From contig NVWU01000008.1 in NCBI GenBank assembly GCA_002733765.1, forward strand, positions 124,001-188,000: 64,000 nucleotides of DNA, given 5' to 3'. The stretch comes from Colwellia sp. (lineage in GTDB: Bacteria; Pseudomonadota; Gammaproteobacteria; Enterobacterales; Alteromonadaceae). The position numbers and the translations under genes were made by a program. Positions 39,200-48,593 of this stretch are shown in pieces (positions within the stretch are counted from its first letter, which is position 1; every line of letters begins with the position of its first letter). The notes under the pieces were generated by a model. It was not told the DNA's origin. It made no database searches and was given only the letters and a program-made list of their open reading frames with translations.

Positions 39200-39340
39200 T
39201 TAAAAAAGTAAATGAAACCATAAGTAATCTATTAGTAACATTAGTACAAGCCAGAGTAAAAGCAACCTAGCCTTTTTACAAAACGGGCAGTCGGTATGCC
39301 ACCACTGTTGTATTTTATCAATTAACGGTTCTTTTTTCAT
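39200..39340 (-). CDS. possible 46-residue CxxC membrane miniprotein
   Basis: A short frame starts with ATG at 39340 and ends with TAA at 39200, 13 bp before the iscX start. It encodes 46 residues: a charged N-terminus (MKKEPLIDKIQQWW), a CPFC pair (C18 and C21), then a hydrophobic segment from about 26 to 46. The layout, a thiol pair before one membrane helix, is coherent and unlikely to be random. The ribosome binding site is weak (AAAGTTT region), so the case rests on composition and the tight link to iscX. I do not recognise a family. Confidence 0.45.
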   Translation of the reverse strand: MKKEPLIDKIQQWWHTDCPFCKKARLLLLWLVLMLLIDYLWFHLLF

Positions 39341-39503
39341 AAACTTTATTTACTGACTAAATAATTATTTTAGCTATGATTTAGTTTGTGTGTCTTAAGG
39401 TCAAGTAACATTCGCATTATCTGCACTATTACTAGCAATAAAATTCGCCGGAGCGAGCTTTAAAGAAGAAACAAAACGGAGAAAAATAATTTATTTTTCT
39501 AAC

Positions 39504-41690
39504 TTACCGTTTTATTGGAAATCCTCTATCACGCATCAACGCTTCAACATTAGCATCACGCCCTCTAAAGGCGCGATAAGCGTCACTTGGGTCAATAGCA
39601 TTACGCACACTAAATAAATGTTCAACTAATTTAGCCGCAACCTCTTTGTCGTAAAAGCTACCCGGTGCTTGAGCAAAAGCTTCTGCAGCATCGGCCGTTA
39701 GAACTTCTGCCCACATATAACCATAATAACTTGATGCATATCCTTCTCCACTGAAAATATGACTAAACTGTGTACTGCGATGACGCATCACTATTTGCTC
39801 AGGCATATTAAGAGCCACAAGTGTTTCACGTTCAAATTTATCAACATCAATTCCTGTTGGATCAACCGTATGAAACTTCATGTCGACGAACGCCGAGGCT
39901 AGATATTCGGTGGTGCTAAAACCTTGATTAAAAGTTGCAGCTTGTTTGATTTTAGCAATAAGTGCTTTTGGCATAGGTTTACCCGTTTGGTAATGCACCA
40001 GATAATTGTTAATCACTTCGTCTGTTGCCAACCAACGTTCTAATAATTGTGATTGAAATTCAGTATAATCACGCACACCCGAGTTAAGTCTTGGATAGGC
40101 GACTTTTGACGAGAATGAATGTAACGCATGTCCAAACTCATGAAAGTAGGTTTGCGCATCAGACCATGAAATTAAGGTCGGTTGACCATCAACCCCTTTA
40201 CTAAAGTTAGAGTTATTCGATGAAAGAACATTTTCTTTGCCATCAAAAGTAGTATGACTACGATACGCCGTGGCCCAGGCACCAGAGCGCTTACCTTTAC
40301 GGGAAAATGGGTCTAAATACCACAAGCCAATATGTTCATTAGTTGTTTTATCCGTAACTTCCCACACGCGAACATCCGCATTAAACACAGGTACTGAGCC
40401 ATCGGTTATTGCTATAAATTCAAAGTTGAATAAACGACCCGCAACATAAAACATCGCTTCTCGCAGTTTATTTAACTGTAAGTATTGTTTTACTTCATCT
40501 GAATCGAAGCTGTATTTGTCTTGACGAACTTTCTCAGCATAGAAACGATAATCCCATGCTTCAATTTTTTTAATACCATCTTGTGCTTTACCAATAGCAA
40601 GCATGTCAGCTACTTCTTCCTCAACACGAGCAATTGCCGCGGGCCATACTTTTTCCATTAAAGCGATAGCATGTTCGGCTGTTTTTGCCATACGATCTTC
40701 AAGACGCCATGAAGCATAGTTTTTGTAGCCTAATAGACCTACACGCTCATGGCGAAGTTGTAAAATCTCAGCAATAACGACATTATTGTCAAATTCATCA
40801 CCGTTATCACCACGATTGTAATAAGTATTCCATACCCGTTTTCTAAGTGTTCTTTCAGTTGAATAGGTTAAAAATGGGTCCATTGACGAACGAGTATTAG
40901 TAATAGCATATTTGCCTTGATGATCGCGTATCATCGCCGCGGAAGCAGCAACACTAATAATTGATTCGGGTAAACCGCCAAGCTGTTCTTTACCCAAATA
41001 CAATACATAATTTTCTTCATCTGCTAAGACGTTATTGCCAAATCTAGTGTGCAGCTCAGCTAGGCGTTGATTTATATCTGCATAACGCTTTTTATCTTTG
41101 TTATTTAACGTCGCGCCATTACGCGCAAAATCATTATAAGTTAATAGCACTAAACGTTGCTGCTCTGGGGTCAGCATTTTAACATCATCACTGTGATAAA
41201 CTGTTTGTATACGAGTAAATAGCTTTTCGTTTTGATTAATTTTAGAATGGAATGCCGAAAGCTTAGGTGCCATTTCGGCTTGAATTTTACGAAATTCTGG
41301 CGATGATTGATTTGAGCGCCAAATTCCCCAGTAAGTGAATACTCGACCTAAATCCTTACCCGTTTTTTCTATCGCAACAATAGTATTATCAAACGTTGGC
41401 GCATTAATGTTATTCGCTATAGCGTCAATTTCAGCAAGATTAATTTTTATACCGGCTTCTATTGCTGGCATTAATCCAACAAGTGACACTTTGTCAAAAA
41501 CAGGTATACCTTGATAAGGGCCTTGCCACTTGGCCAATAATAATATTTTAGCTTGTTCTATTTCGTTAATGTTCGCTGCTGCCTCTACTTTACTTATTTT
41601 AGCTGTTTCACTCGCAACTGCCGTGTTATCACTTATACAAGCCATCAACACGCTTGCAAATAAAAATGTCGATAATAGTATTTTTTTCAT
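39504..41690 (-). CDS. M3-family peptidase (Dcp-like) lipoprotein
   Basis: This 728-residue zinc metallopeptidase has a signal peptide with lipobox LMAC (C18), so it should be a periplasm-facing lipoprotein. The M3 zinc motif HEFGH is at 517-521, with a downstream Glu ligand at about 544 (DYTEFQSQLLERW). The late GYMWAEVL and FRGRDAN segments match peptidyl-dipeptidase Dcp. Dcp removes C-terminal dipeptides from peptides. E. coli Dcp lacks a lipobox, so this paralogue probably degrades peptides in the envelope. Confidence 0.92.
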   Translation of the reverse strand: MKKILLSTFLFASVLMACISDNTAVASETAKISKVEAAANINEIEQAKILLLAKWQGPYQGIPVFDKVSLVGLMPAIEAGIKINLAEIDAIANNINAPTFDNTIVAIEKTGKDLGRVFTYWGIWRSNQSSPEFRKIQAEMAPKLSAFHSKINQNEKLFTRIQTVYHSDDVKMLTPEQQRLVLLTYNDFARNGATLNNKDKKRYADINQRLAELHTRFGNNVLADEENYVLYLGKEQLGGLPESIISVAASAAMIRDHQGKYAITNTRSSMDPFLTYSTERTLRKRVWNTYYNRGDNGDEFDNNVVIAEILQLRHERVGLLGYKNYASWRLEDRMAKTAEHAIALMEKVWPAAIARVEEEVADMLAIGKAQDGIKKIEAWDYRFYAEKVRQDKYSFDSDEVKQYLQLNKLREAMFYVAGRLFNFEFIAITDGSVPVFNADVRVWEVTDKTTNEHIGLWYLDPFSRKGKRSGAWATAYRSHTTFDGKENVLSSNNSNFSKGVDGQPTLISWSDAQTYFHEFGHALHSFSSKVAYPRLNSGVRDYTEFQSQLLERWLATDEVINNYLVHYQTGKPMPKALIAKIKQAATFNQGFSTTEYLASAFVDMKFHTVDPTGIDVDKFERETLVALNMPEQIVMRHRSTQFSHIFSGEGYASSYYGYMWAEVLTADAAEAFAQAPGSFYDKEVAAKLVEHLFSVRNAIDPSDAYRAFRGRDANVEALMRDRGFPIKR

Positions 41691-41901
41691 AGTTCATCTC
41701 TAACTCGAATACTCATAATTGTAATGGTGTTAATAAGATTTAACCAATAATAAAATGATTTAATCTGACACTACCGTAATACTGGGTATTAAATCGTATA
41801 CAAAAATATTATGTCAGTATTTATTGATCTAATTAAAGAAAATTAGCAAAGGATTCATTACAATAACCGAGTTAATATTTTTAGGTAAAAAGAAGAAACA
41901 C

Positions 41902-43107
41902 ATGATGCAAATTACCGATTTAAAAAAAGAGCAAAACATTACTCCCTTATTACGATTAGGGTTTCGTCCCTTTTTTCTCAGTGGTGCAATTTTCAGTATT
42001 GTCGCTATTATCCTTTGGCTCTTAATGTACAAAGGCACGATTAACCTATCACCTTTAGGTGGTGGTTATTGGTGGCATATTCATGAAATGATTTTTGGCT
42101 TCGGTGGCGCCATCATTGCTGGATTCTTACTCACAGCAATACAAAACTGGACAGGCGTACGCGGCGTACAAGGTACTACATTACTGCTATTATTTTTACT
42201 CTGGTTGGCTGGACGCGTAGTATTATTGATGCCAAGCCTATTCTCAGAGACCCTAGCAACTATAATCGACTTAAGTTTTTTACCTGTAGTCGCCTATATA
42301 TTAGCCAAACCACTTATGACTATTAAGCAATACCGAAATTTATTCTTTGTGCCACTATTATTGCTATTTACCTTAGCTAATTTAGAAATGCATTTAGCTA
42401 TCTATTTCCCACAAATGTTTACCATTACCTTTGCAGGATATACCGGAGTGATGTTGGTAACATTATTAATGTCGGTAATGTCAGGACGGGTAGCTCCCAT
42501 GTTTACTGCTAATGGTACGAAAACGCCCAAAGCAACCCCATTGCCTTGGTTAGATAAAGTAACTAATGGTAGCCTAGGCATTGTTATGTTTTCATTATTA
42601 ATGGAACCTATTATTGGCTTTTCTAACCAGTTTTTCGGCATTATTTTAATTATTGCAGGCATATTTCAAACCATACGTTGGTTAAGATGGCGACCTTGGA
42701 TAACGCTAGCTATACCATTGTTGTGGTCTTTCCACCTAGCCATTAAATTTATTGCTTATGGTTTAATTATTTTAGGCCTTAGCTACTTAATTCCTGAAAT
42801 TCCTAGCAACCACATATGGCATTTATTAACTGTTGGCGGTATGGGTGGATTGATTTTAGCAATGATTTCACGGGTTTCTTTAGGCCATACTGGCCGTCCA
42901 TTATCTCCCCCTAAAGCAATGACAGCTGCGTATATTTTTATAACTTTAGCTGCATTAATTCGCGCTATTGGTCCTTGGATATTACCAGAAAAAACAGTAT
43001 TATTTATCGATATTAGTGGTACATTTTGGCTATTCGCTTTTGGCATATTTGCTATTACCTATGCACCAATGTTAATGAGTGCTAGAAAAGATGGTAGGCC
43101 GGGATAA
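41902..43107 (+). CDS. nnrS: NnrS family membrane protein
   Basis: NnrS is a heme- and copper-binding polytopic membrane protein linked to nitric oxide stress and denitrification. This 401-residue protein has about 12 hydrophobic segments. The N-terminal LLRLGFRPFFLSGAIF, the WWHIHEMIFGFGGAIIAGFLLTAIQNWTG region and MISRVSLGHTGR are typical, with family-conserved histidines. Two adjacent ATG codons open the frame. The nir genes at the left of the window support a nitrite/NO role. The downstream dehydrogenase gene starts 1 bp after its stop codon. Confidence 0.92.
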   Translation: MMQITDLKKEQNITPLLRLGFRPFFLSGAIFSIVAIILWLLMYKGTINLSPLGGGYWWHIHEMIFGFGGAIIAGFLLTAIQNWTGVRGVQGTTLLLLFLLWLAGRVVLLMPSLFSETLATIIDLSFLPVVAYILAKPLMTIKQYRNLFFVPLLLLFTLANLEMHLAIYFPQMFTITFAGYTGVMLVTLLMSVMSGRVAPMFTANGTKTPKATPLPWLDKVTNGSLGIVMFSLLMEPIIGFSNQFFGIILIIAGIFQTIRWLRWRPWITLAIPLLWSFHLAIKFIAYGLIILGLSYLIPEIPSNHIWHLLTVGGMGGLILAMISRVSLGHTGRPLSPPKAMTAAYIFITLAALIRAIGPWILPEKTVLFIDISGTFWLFAFGIFAITYAPMLMSARKDGRPG

Positions 43108-43108
43108 A

Positions 43109-44077
43109 ATGACTATGCGCGCGGTATTTTTAGATAAACAAACCTTTAGTTCAAACATAACCTTTGCTGCTATTGAGCAGCAGGTAAGTAAACTAACATG
43201 TTATGCAAATACAGCCCGTAAGCAAGTGTTTGAGCGTTGTAAAGATGCAGATATTATTATCACGAACAAGGTAGTATTAACGGCTGAACTTTTAGCCAAA
43301 CTACCTAAACTAACACTAATTTGCATTGCCGCGACGGGTTACAATAATGTTGATATTGCCGCAGCAACTAGGTTAAATATAGCTATCACTAATGTTAGTG
43401 GTTATGCTGGGCAATCTGTTGCTCAATATGTGTTCGCACAAATATTAGAATATTATCAACAAACTTGTCATCATAATGCTAATACTGAGCAAGGTAATTG
43501 GCAACAAAGCGACGCTTTTTGTTACCACGGTAAGACCATTACTGAGCTTGCCGGAAAGACTTTAGGTATTATTGGTTATGGTAGCTTAGGCCAAGCAGTG
43601 GCTAAACTTGCTGATGCTTTTGGCATGAATATTTTGATCAGTGAACGCGTTGATAGCGCTGAAATTCGTCAAGGACGGGTTAGCTTTGAGCAAGTAATAA
43701 CACAAGCGGACATTCTGAGCTTACATTGTCCGCAAACAGCTGCCACTGAAAATTTAATAAGTGCCAAGGTGTTCACAAAAATGAAGCCGACAGCAATGTT
43801 AATCAATACCGCTCGTGGTGCATTAGTGAATAGCACTGATTTATTATCTGCATTAAAAACGAAACAAATAGCATACGCGGTGCTTGATGTATTAGAGCAA
43901 GAACCGCCGCCTGCGGATCATCCCTTACTAAATGCCAAACTAATTAACTTAAAAATTACCGCTCATATTGCCTGGGCAAGTAGTGAAGCACAGCAAAGGT
44001 TAATTGATTTATTGAGTGAAAACATCGCGGCTTTTAAAAATGAAGAGCGATTAAATAGACTTGATATTGTTAGTTGA
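43109..44077 (+). CDS. D-2-hydroxyacid dehydrogenase (NAD-dependent)
   Basis: Members reduce 2-oxoacids or oxidise D-2-hydroxyacids such as glycerate. The NAD fold is LGIIGYGSLGQAVA. The catalytic residues are Arg in INTARGALVN, Glu in VLEQEPPP and His in ITAHIAWAS. The HprA-like sequence CIAATGYNNVDIAAA suggests glycerate/hydroxypyruvate chemistry. I start at ATG 43109 (MTMRAVFL), 1 bp after the nnrS stop. The frame is open from 43079 inside nnrS, but that leader is not family-like. Tight spacing implies co-transcription with nnrS. Length 322 aa is normal. Confidence 0.88.
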   Translation: MTMRAVFLDKQTFSSNITFAAIEQQVSKLTCYANTARKQVFERCKDADIIITNKVVLTAELLAKLPKLTLICIAATGYNNVDIAAATRLNIAITNVSGYAGQSVAQYVFAQILEYYQQTCHHNANTEQGNWQQSDAFCYHGKTITELAGKTLGIIGYGSLGQAVAKLADAFGMNILISERVDSAEIRQGRVSFEQVITQADILSLHCPQTAATENLISAKVFTKMKPTAMLINTARGALVNSTDLLSALKTKQIAYAVLDVLEQEPPPADHPLLNAKLINLKITAHIAWASSEAQQRLIDLLSENIAAFKNEERLNRLDIVS

Positions 44078-44257
44078 CACTCCCTTGATTAACAGCAGAA
44101 ATATCTGCTTAATAAATACTCAAACACTAAATTCGATAGTCAGGTACATTCTCTAATATCAGGCTGAGTATTTTATTCATTTTCTTTACAAGTTTCATAG
44201 ACTTTTATTTTATTCTTACTAAAGAATTATCTATTACTTTATCTAGGAAACTAAAGC

Positions 44258-46609
44258 ATGGAAAAGCTTTACATTGTACTTGTTTCACTTTTAGACAGTG
44301 AAGGTAATACTAAACAAAGCTTTTCAAAAAATGAAACTATTACCTTACAAGCTAAGGTGACTGGCGAAAATAATACTTTAATATCCAACAAAGCTATCAG
44401 CTTTTCCGCATCAATTGGCTCACTAGCCATAACATCAAAACTAACGAATAGCGAAGGCTTAGCTATTGTTCACCTAACTAATGAGTCACTTTCATTAGGT
44501 GCAGGAACCGCTAGTGCTGATGTAGAAGATATTAGCGCCCAAAGCATTGATTACGAATTTATAGATTCCAGTACTTCCGAACTTTCCTTAAGTTTAACAA
44601 CAGTAATGACTTCAGATAACGAGTCAGTAAACCAATTTAAAACAAATCAAACAGTACAAATAACTAGCACATTAACTGATGGCAACGGTCAAGGTGTTGC
44701 TAACAAAATCATTACTTTTTCTGCAGACATTGGTACCTTCAGCACAACTACGGCTTTAACCAACAATCAAGGTATTGCTAATGTTACTTTAAGTAGCAAC
44801 AGCAATACTATTGGCGCTGGAGTATTAAGTAGCAGCTACCGCTTTAATGAAGAAACCAATATAAACAACACATTCAATTATCAAATATTATCTGCTGACG
44901 CCGTCATAAACAGTGATATTCGCTTAGGCTATTTTGACGAAAACAATAGTTTTGTTGAAGGAAAGATAGAATTATCAATTGAAAACAAAACCATCAGCGC
45001 AGGTGGCACTTTAGGGTTAAGTGTTAATTTAGTTGATCAAAATGATGATTTAGTTGTCACTCCTATTCCCGTAACTTTTACCTCCAATTGTGTACAAAAT
45101 AGCAGTGCAAGCATTGATGAGTCGGTATTAAGCATAAATGGCACTGCAAGCTCTACCTTTGCTGATATAAATTGTGCTGGCACAACAGGCACTGACGATG
45201 TTTTAATCACTAGTATTGCCGTGAATAACATTACCAATACCGCCAGCGAAACTATCACTATTAGTGGAGAGCAATTAGGCTCAATTGAGTTTATCTCTGC
45301 TGAACCGAGCTCAATAGTACTTAAAGGAACTGGCGGACAAAGCAAACAAGAAACGTCCACTCTAACATTTAAAGTCAAAAGCCAATTAGGCAACGTTTTA
45401 GCTCAACAAGAAGTAAACTTTGTACTAAGCACTTCTGTTGGCGGTATCAGCTTAAGTCGAGTATCTGGCTTTACCAACAGCCAAGGATTAGTTACCACAC
45501 AAGTTATTGCAGGAACAGTACCAACGGCAATACGTGTTACAGCTTCTGCAAAAATGGATTTTAATGGCGAAATGGTAGACGTACAAAGTCAATCTGATTT
45601 ATTGTCTATCAATACAGGCATACCAGAACAGCGCTCTATGACAATTTCTGCTAGTGTATTAAACCCTGAAGCAGACAAAATCAGTGGTACAAAATCAAGT
45701 ATTACTGCGTGGTTATCCGATAATTTTCATAATCCTGTTCCTGATGGCACAACGGTTAACTTCACCACAGAAGGTGGAAATATAGAACCAAGCTGTTCAA
45801 CTATTAATGGCAGTTGTTCAGTTACATGGACTAGTAGTGAGCCAAGAGTCTCCAACCACCGTGTTACTATTTTAGCAACCGCTTTAGGTCATGAAACATT
45901 CTTCGATACCAATGGTAATAATATTTTTGATGATATAGATGGTGATCCTATCCTTGATATTATCAAGATCGATAATCTTTTCACTATCGACTCAGGTTTT
46001 GGCAATTACCCAGCACAACCAAGTGGCTTCCTAGATATGTCTGAATCATGGCGAGATGATAATGAAAATAGCACTTATGACGATGGTGAAGTTTTTATTG
46101 ATTTTGATGGTGACGGAGTTTTTAGTGTTGCTGATAGCTTATTTAATGGCCCACAATGTCAGGGGGAAAATTGTGCCGAGGAAGCTATGCAAAGTATTCA
46201 TGTAAGAAAAGCCCTTATATTAGTGATGGCTAGCTCAAGCGCTGAGTTTACCTTAACAAATGCAGATGGCAATGTTGTGTATCAAGATTCATTAACTGGC
46301 AACAGTACTTCACTTCCTAATGTACCCAATGGTGGTAGACAAGAGTTTAACTTTTACTTTGCTGATACTGCCACACCTAACCAAACAATGCCATTTGGCA
46401 CAACTGTAAATATTTCTATTTCTGATGGTAAATTAAAAGGCAAAACATCACTCATTGTAAGTAACAATAATCTTGAAGGCTTTAGTCAGATGAACTTTTT
46501 TGTTGCTCAAGACGCTGGTTCTTCTCCTGAAGCCGCATTTCTTACTATAACTATAACGTCTCCAAGTGGTGTGATTACTACTTTAAGTCGCGAAATAATA
46601 TTACTATAG
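44258..46609 (+). CDS. Ig-like repeat protein lacking a signal peptide
   Basis: This 783-residue protein is mostly bacterial Ig-like (invasin/BIG1-type) β-sandwiches. The first two are clear (KAISFSASIGSL about 45-56, and a second with ITFSADIGTF about 100 residues later), with further units to the C-terminus. Two Asp-rich calcium-type loops occur near 555 and 620 (DFDGDGVFSVADS). Relatives are usually exported surface lipoproteins. Here no signal peptide is visible: the chain starts in the first domain. AGGAAA precedes the ATG and an in-frame TAA lies just upstream. It may be a 5'-truncated gene that is still translated. Confidence 0.7.
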   Translation: MEKLYIVLVSLLDSEGNTKQSFSKNETITLQAKVTGENNTLISNKAISFSASIGSLAITSKLTNSEGLAIVHLTNESLSLGAGTASADVEDISAQSIDYEFIDSSTSELSLSLTTVMTSDNESVNQFKTNQTVQITSTLTDGNGQGVANKIITFSADIGTFSTTTALTNNQGIANVTLSSNSNTIGAGVLSSSYRFNEETNINNTFNYQILSADAVINSDIRLGYFDENNSFVEGKIELSIENKTISAGGTLGLSVNLVDQNDDLVVTPIPVTFTSNCVQNSSASIDESVLSINGTASSTFADINCAGTTGTDDVLITSIAVNNITNTASETITISGEQLGSIEFISAEPSSIVLKGTGGQSKQETSTLTFKVKSQLGNVLAQQEVNFVLSTSVGGISLSRVSGFTNSQGLVTTQVIAGTVPTAIRVTASAKMDFNGEMVDVQSQSDLLSINTGIPEQRSMTISASVLNPEADKISGTKSSITAWLSDNFHNPVPDGTTVNFTTEGGNIEPSCSTINGSCSVTWTSSEPRVSNHRVTILATALGHETFFDTNGNNIFDDIDGDPILDIIKIDNLFTIDSGFGNYPAQPSGFLDMSESWRDDNENSTYDDGEVFIDFDGDGVFSVADSLFNGPQCQGENCAEEAMQSIHVRKALILVMASSSAEFTLTNADGNVVYQDSLTGNSTSLPNVPNGGRQEFNFYFADTATPNQTMPFGTTVNISISDGKLKGKTSLIVSNNNLEGFSQMNFFVAQDAGSSPEAAFLTITITSPSGVITTLSREIILL

Positions 46610-46613
46610 AAAG

Positions 46614-46906
46614 TATGTCTGAGGCTAACGATGAGAAGCTAACGCTAAAATACTATCAATAAATTATTGACCTTGCTAATGAAGTGCATGGTCATGGCTA
46701 TTTAGATAAAAAGCGATTACCTTTCCTCATAGCACTACTTGGAGTTGAAAACAAAGCCCCAAGGGTAGTCGACTGCCTATTGTGGTGGTGAGTTAGTAAA
46801 CTGTCACCCTAACAAATGGATTAAAGAAAGTAAGCGAGACTATAGCTGTATTTTATGCGGACATGATTACTATTGTGAAACCGTAGAAATGATTATCTAT
46901 TTTTAA
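46614..46906 (+). pseudogene. small broken gene with a stop and a frameshift
   Basis: From ATG 46614 the frame reads MSEANDEKLTLKYYQ, meets a TAA, and continues as IIDLANEVHGHGYLDKKRL. It then needs a +1 shift near 46775 to reach YCGGELVNCHPNKW and a C-terminal CILCGHDYYCETVEM, ending with TAA at 46906. Together these would give one small protein with a zinc-ribbon-like set of cysteines. I do not recognise the family. The start lies 5 bp after the Ig-like gene, and the end overlaps the convergent gene by 14 bp. Confidence 0.5.
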
Positions 46907-47327
46907 GATTTTTATCTTTAAATTGTAAATGCGTTGAAAACTTGGCAACTTGTGCTAATTCCTCGATAGACAAAACACCGTATAACCTTGGATAACTCCA
47001 ACCATAACCCCACCTAAAACTTGTTGGTAGATAGGGTGTCCCTCCAATTCTGACGCCCGCTAGCATCAATGCTGCTATTGTTGGTTCACCGACCTGTATT
47101 ACGCACTCTTTCAGTCGTTTGTCAGAGGCAAGCCGTTGTTGGTATGTGCCTCCTTGCCAATAATCAAAATCATGATATTGGCAACACGCCAACCATAAGC
47201 TTTTTTGATCCATCGTTCCATCAGGAAAAACACTACAGCCATCGCTGGTAAAAGCCTTTAAAGTGTCAGCCTGTAAAAAAGCTGAAACTAACAATAAAAC
47301 ACTCGCTATAAATAATTTAATAGACAT
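46893..47327 (-). CDS. secreted phospholipase A2-like protein
   Basis: A signal peptide (1-20, VLLLVSAFLQA) precedes a 124-residue mature protein. The sequence CCQYHDFDYW (48-57) has the CCxxHDxxYW pattern of phospholipase A2 catalytic helices, with H52 and D53 as the likely His/Asp pair. C31, C48, C49 and C75 could form disulfides, and LASDKRLKEC supplies a second acidic helix. The calcium loop of classic PLA2 is not obvious. The activity is therefore inferred from a motif only. It follows an unrecognised gene and ung on the same strand, 1 bp apart from the former. Confidence 0.6.
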   Translation of the reverse strand: MSIKLFIASVLLLVSAFLQADTLKAFTSDGCSVFPDGTMDQKSLWLACCQYHDFDYWQGGTYQQRLASDKRLKECVIQVGEPTIAALMLAGVRIGGTPYLPTSFRWGYGWSYPRLYGVLSIEELAQVAKFSTHLQFKDKNLKNR

Positions 47328-47328
47328 A

Positions 47329-47874
47329 CTAATTTAGCCCTTTTATTAATTCAGCTAACCTGTCAATTTTTACATTCGATAACTGTCGATAGTCAAAGTA
47401 AGGGCAAACAATAACCCGTTGTAAATAATTAATGGCAAACTCATTATTAAGCCAGGTAAGCTCAACATCAAGCGCTCCTGTACTAAGCAATGATTTAGCA
47501 TGGGTTTTACCCATAATGATATGAACAGCTTTTTGATTGGTGTTATTTTTTACGGGTGTTAATTGTGGCGCACTAAATAAGAGTGAGTTTTTTGAATGAG
47601 TCTGTAATAAGTAATCATCACGATATTGTTGCCATGTAGGGGCAAAACTAGCAAAGTTAAAGTGCTGCTTATCTAAAGCATACAATAACTTAGCATAAAC
47701 ATTAAAAACCTTACGCCAGCCATTACCACAATGTTGACCTATATAAGAAATTTCACCTGTTGTTAACGCGGTTAAGTGTTCTAATTGCTGATATTCATAA
47801 ATGGGCGGCCTGTTAGCGATATACACAGCGATTTGATAATCACTGGTGCCAAAACCAACATCTTGATCACTCAC
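47329..47874 (-). CDS. hypothetical protein overlapping ung
   Basis: This 181-residue soluble protein is not recognised with confidence. It may belong to a DUF family that accompanies ung in marine gammaproteobacteria, but that is recall only. Visible features are an N-terminal [18 protein letters not shown], a central [17 protein letters not shown], and a C-terminal [11 protein letters not shown]. No signal peptide or membrane helix is present. Its start overlaps the ung stop by 8 bp, so the two are translationally coupled, and it ends 1 bp before the PLA2-like gene. Confidence 0.75.
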   Translation of the reverse strand: MSDQDVGFGTSDYQIAVYIANRPPIYEYQQLEHLTALTTGEISYIGQHCGNGWRKVFNVYAKLLYALDKQHFNFASFAPTWQQYRDDYLLQTHSKNSLLFSAPQLTPVKNNTNQKAVHIIMGKTHAKSLLSTGALDVELTWLNNEFAINYLQRVIVCPYFDYRQLSNVKIDRLAELIKGLN

Positions 47875-48568
47875 TGTGATGTAAGTGCCAATCTATGGCG
47901 GATTTACCATGATTAACTAACCAAGCATTAGCTTTAGAAAAGTGCTGGCAGCCAAAAAAGCCACGGTACGCTGAAAGTGGTGATGGATGTGGACCATTTA
48001 AGATAAGATGTTTACTGTCGTCTATATTTCGCCCTTTCTTTTGCGCATGTGCGCCCCATAAAATAAAAACACAACCGTCATTATACTGATTAATTTGTGC
48101 AATAATTTCATCGGTAAATAGCTCCCAGCCTAATTTAGCGTGCGAGTGGGCTTGACCTTGTTGTACCGTAAGAACGGTATTAAGTAAGAGTATGCCTTGC
48201 TCTGCCCATGAGGTCAGGTTGCCATGAGTTGGCGTAATAAAGCCGTCAATATCGGTACTGAGCTCTTTATAAATATTGACTAAAGAAGGGGGGACTTTAA
48301 TATTAGTGGTGACGGAAAATGCCAAACCATGTGCTTGTGGCTGATGACAATAATCACCTTTGCCTACACCGTGGTAAGGATCTTGCCCTAAAACTACCAC
48401 TTTTACCTCGGCTAAATCGCAAAACTCAAACGCATTAAAGACATTCTTTTCCTCAGGGAAAATAGTAATGCCCTGCGCTCTTTGTTTCGTAATTTCGCCT
48501 TGTAACTGGCAATAGTAATCTTGCTGTTTCGCTTGCTCAATTATCTGCTGCCAGTGCGATTTTATCAT
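47867..48568 (-). CDS. ung: uracil-DNA glycosylase
   Basis: Ung removes uracil from DNA as the first step of base excision repair. The water-activating motif [10 protein letters not shown] gives D63. The middle [17 protein letters not shown] is typical, and the DNA-intercalation loop [13 protein letters not shown] lies near 194-206. Length 233 aa is normal for family 1 enzymes. It starts 25 bp after thrC, so it may be read through from the thr operon, and it overlaps the next gene. Confidence 0.97.
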   Translation of the reverse strand: MIKSHWQQIIEQAKQQDYYCQLQGEITKQRAQGITIFPEEKNVFNAFEFCDLAEVKVVVLGQDPYHGVGKGDYCHQPQAHGLAFSVTTNIKVPPSLVNIYKELSTDIDGFITPTHGNLTSWAEQGILLLNTVLTVQQGQAHSHAKLGWELFTDEIIAQINQYNDGCVFILWGAHAQKKGRNIDDSKHLILNGPHPSPLSAYRGFFGCQHFSKANAWLVNHGKSAIDWHLHHSE

Positions 48569-48593
48569 TAAATTTTCTTAAATTTTAAAAATA

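Noticed and set aside
42402-43046. Two minus-strand frames opposite nnrS
   Set aside because: Antisense to nnrS with no ribosome binding site and no family resemblance.
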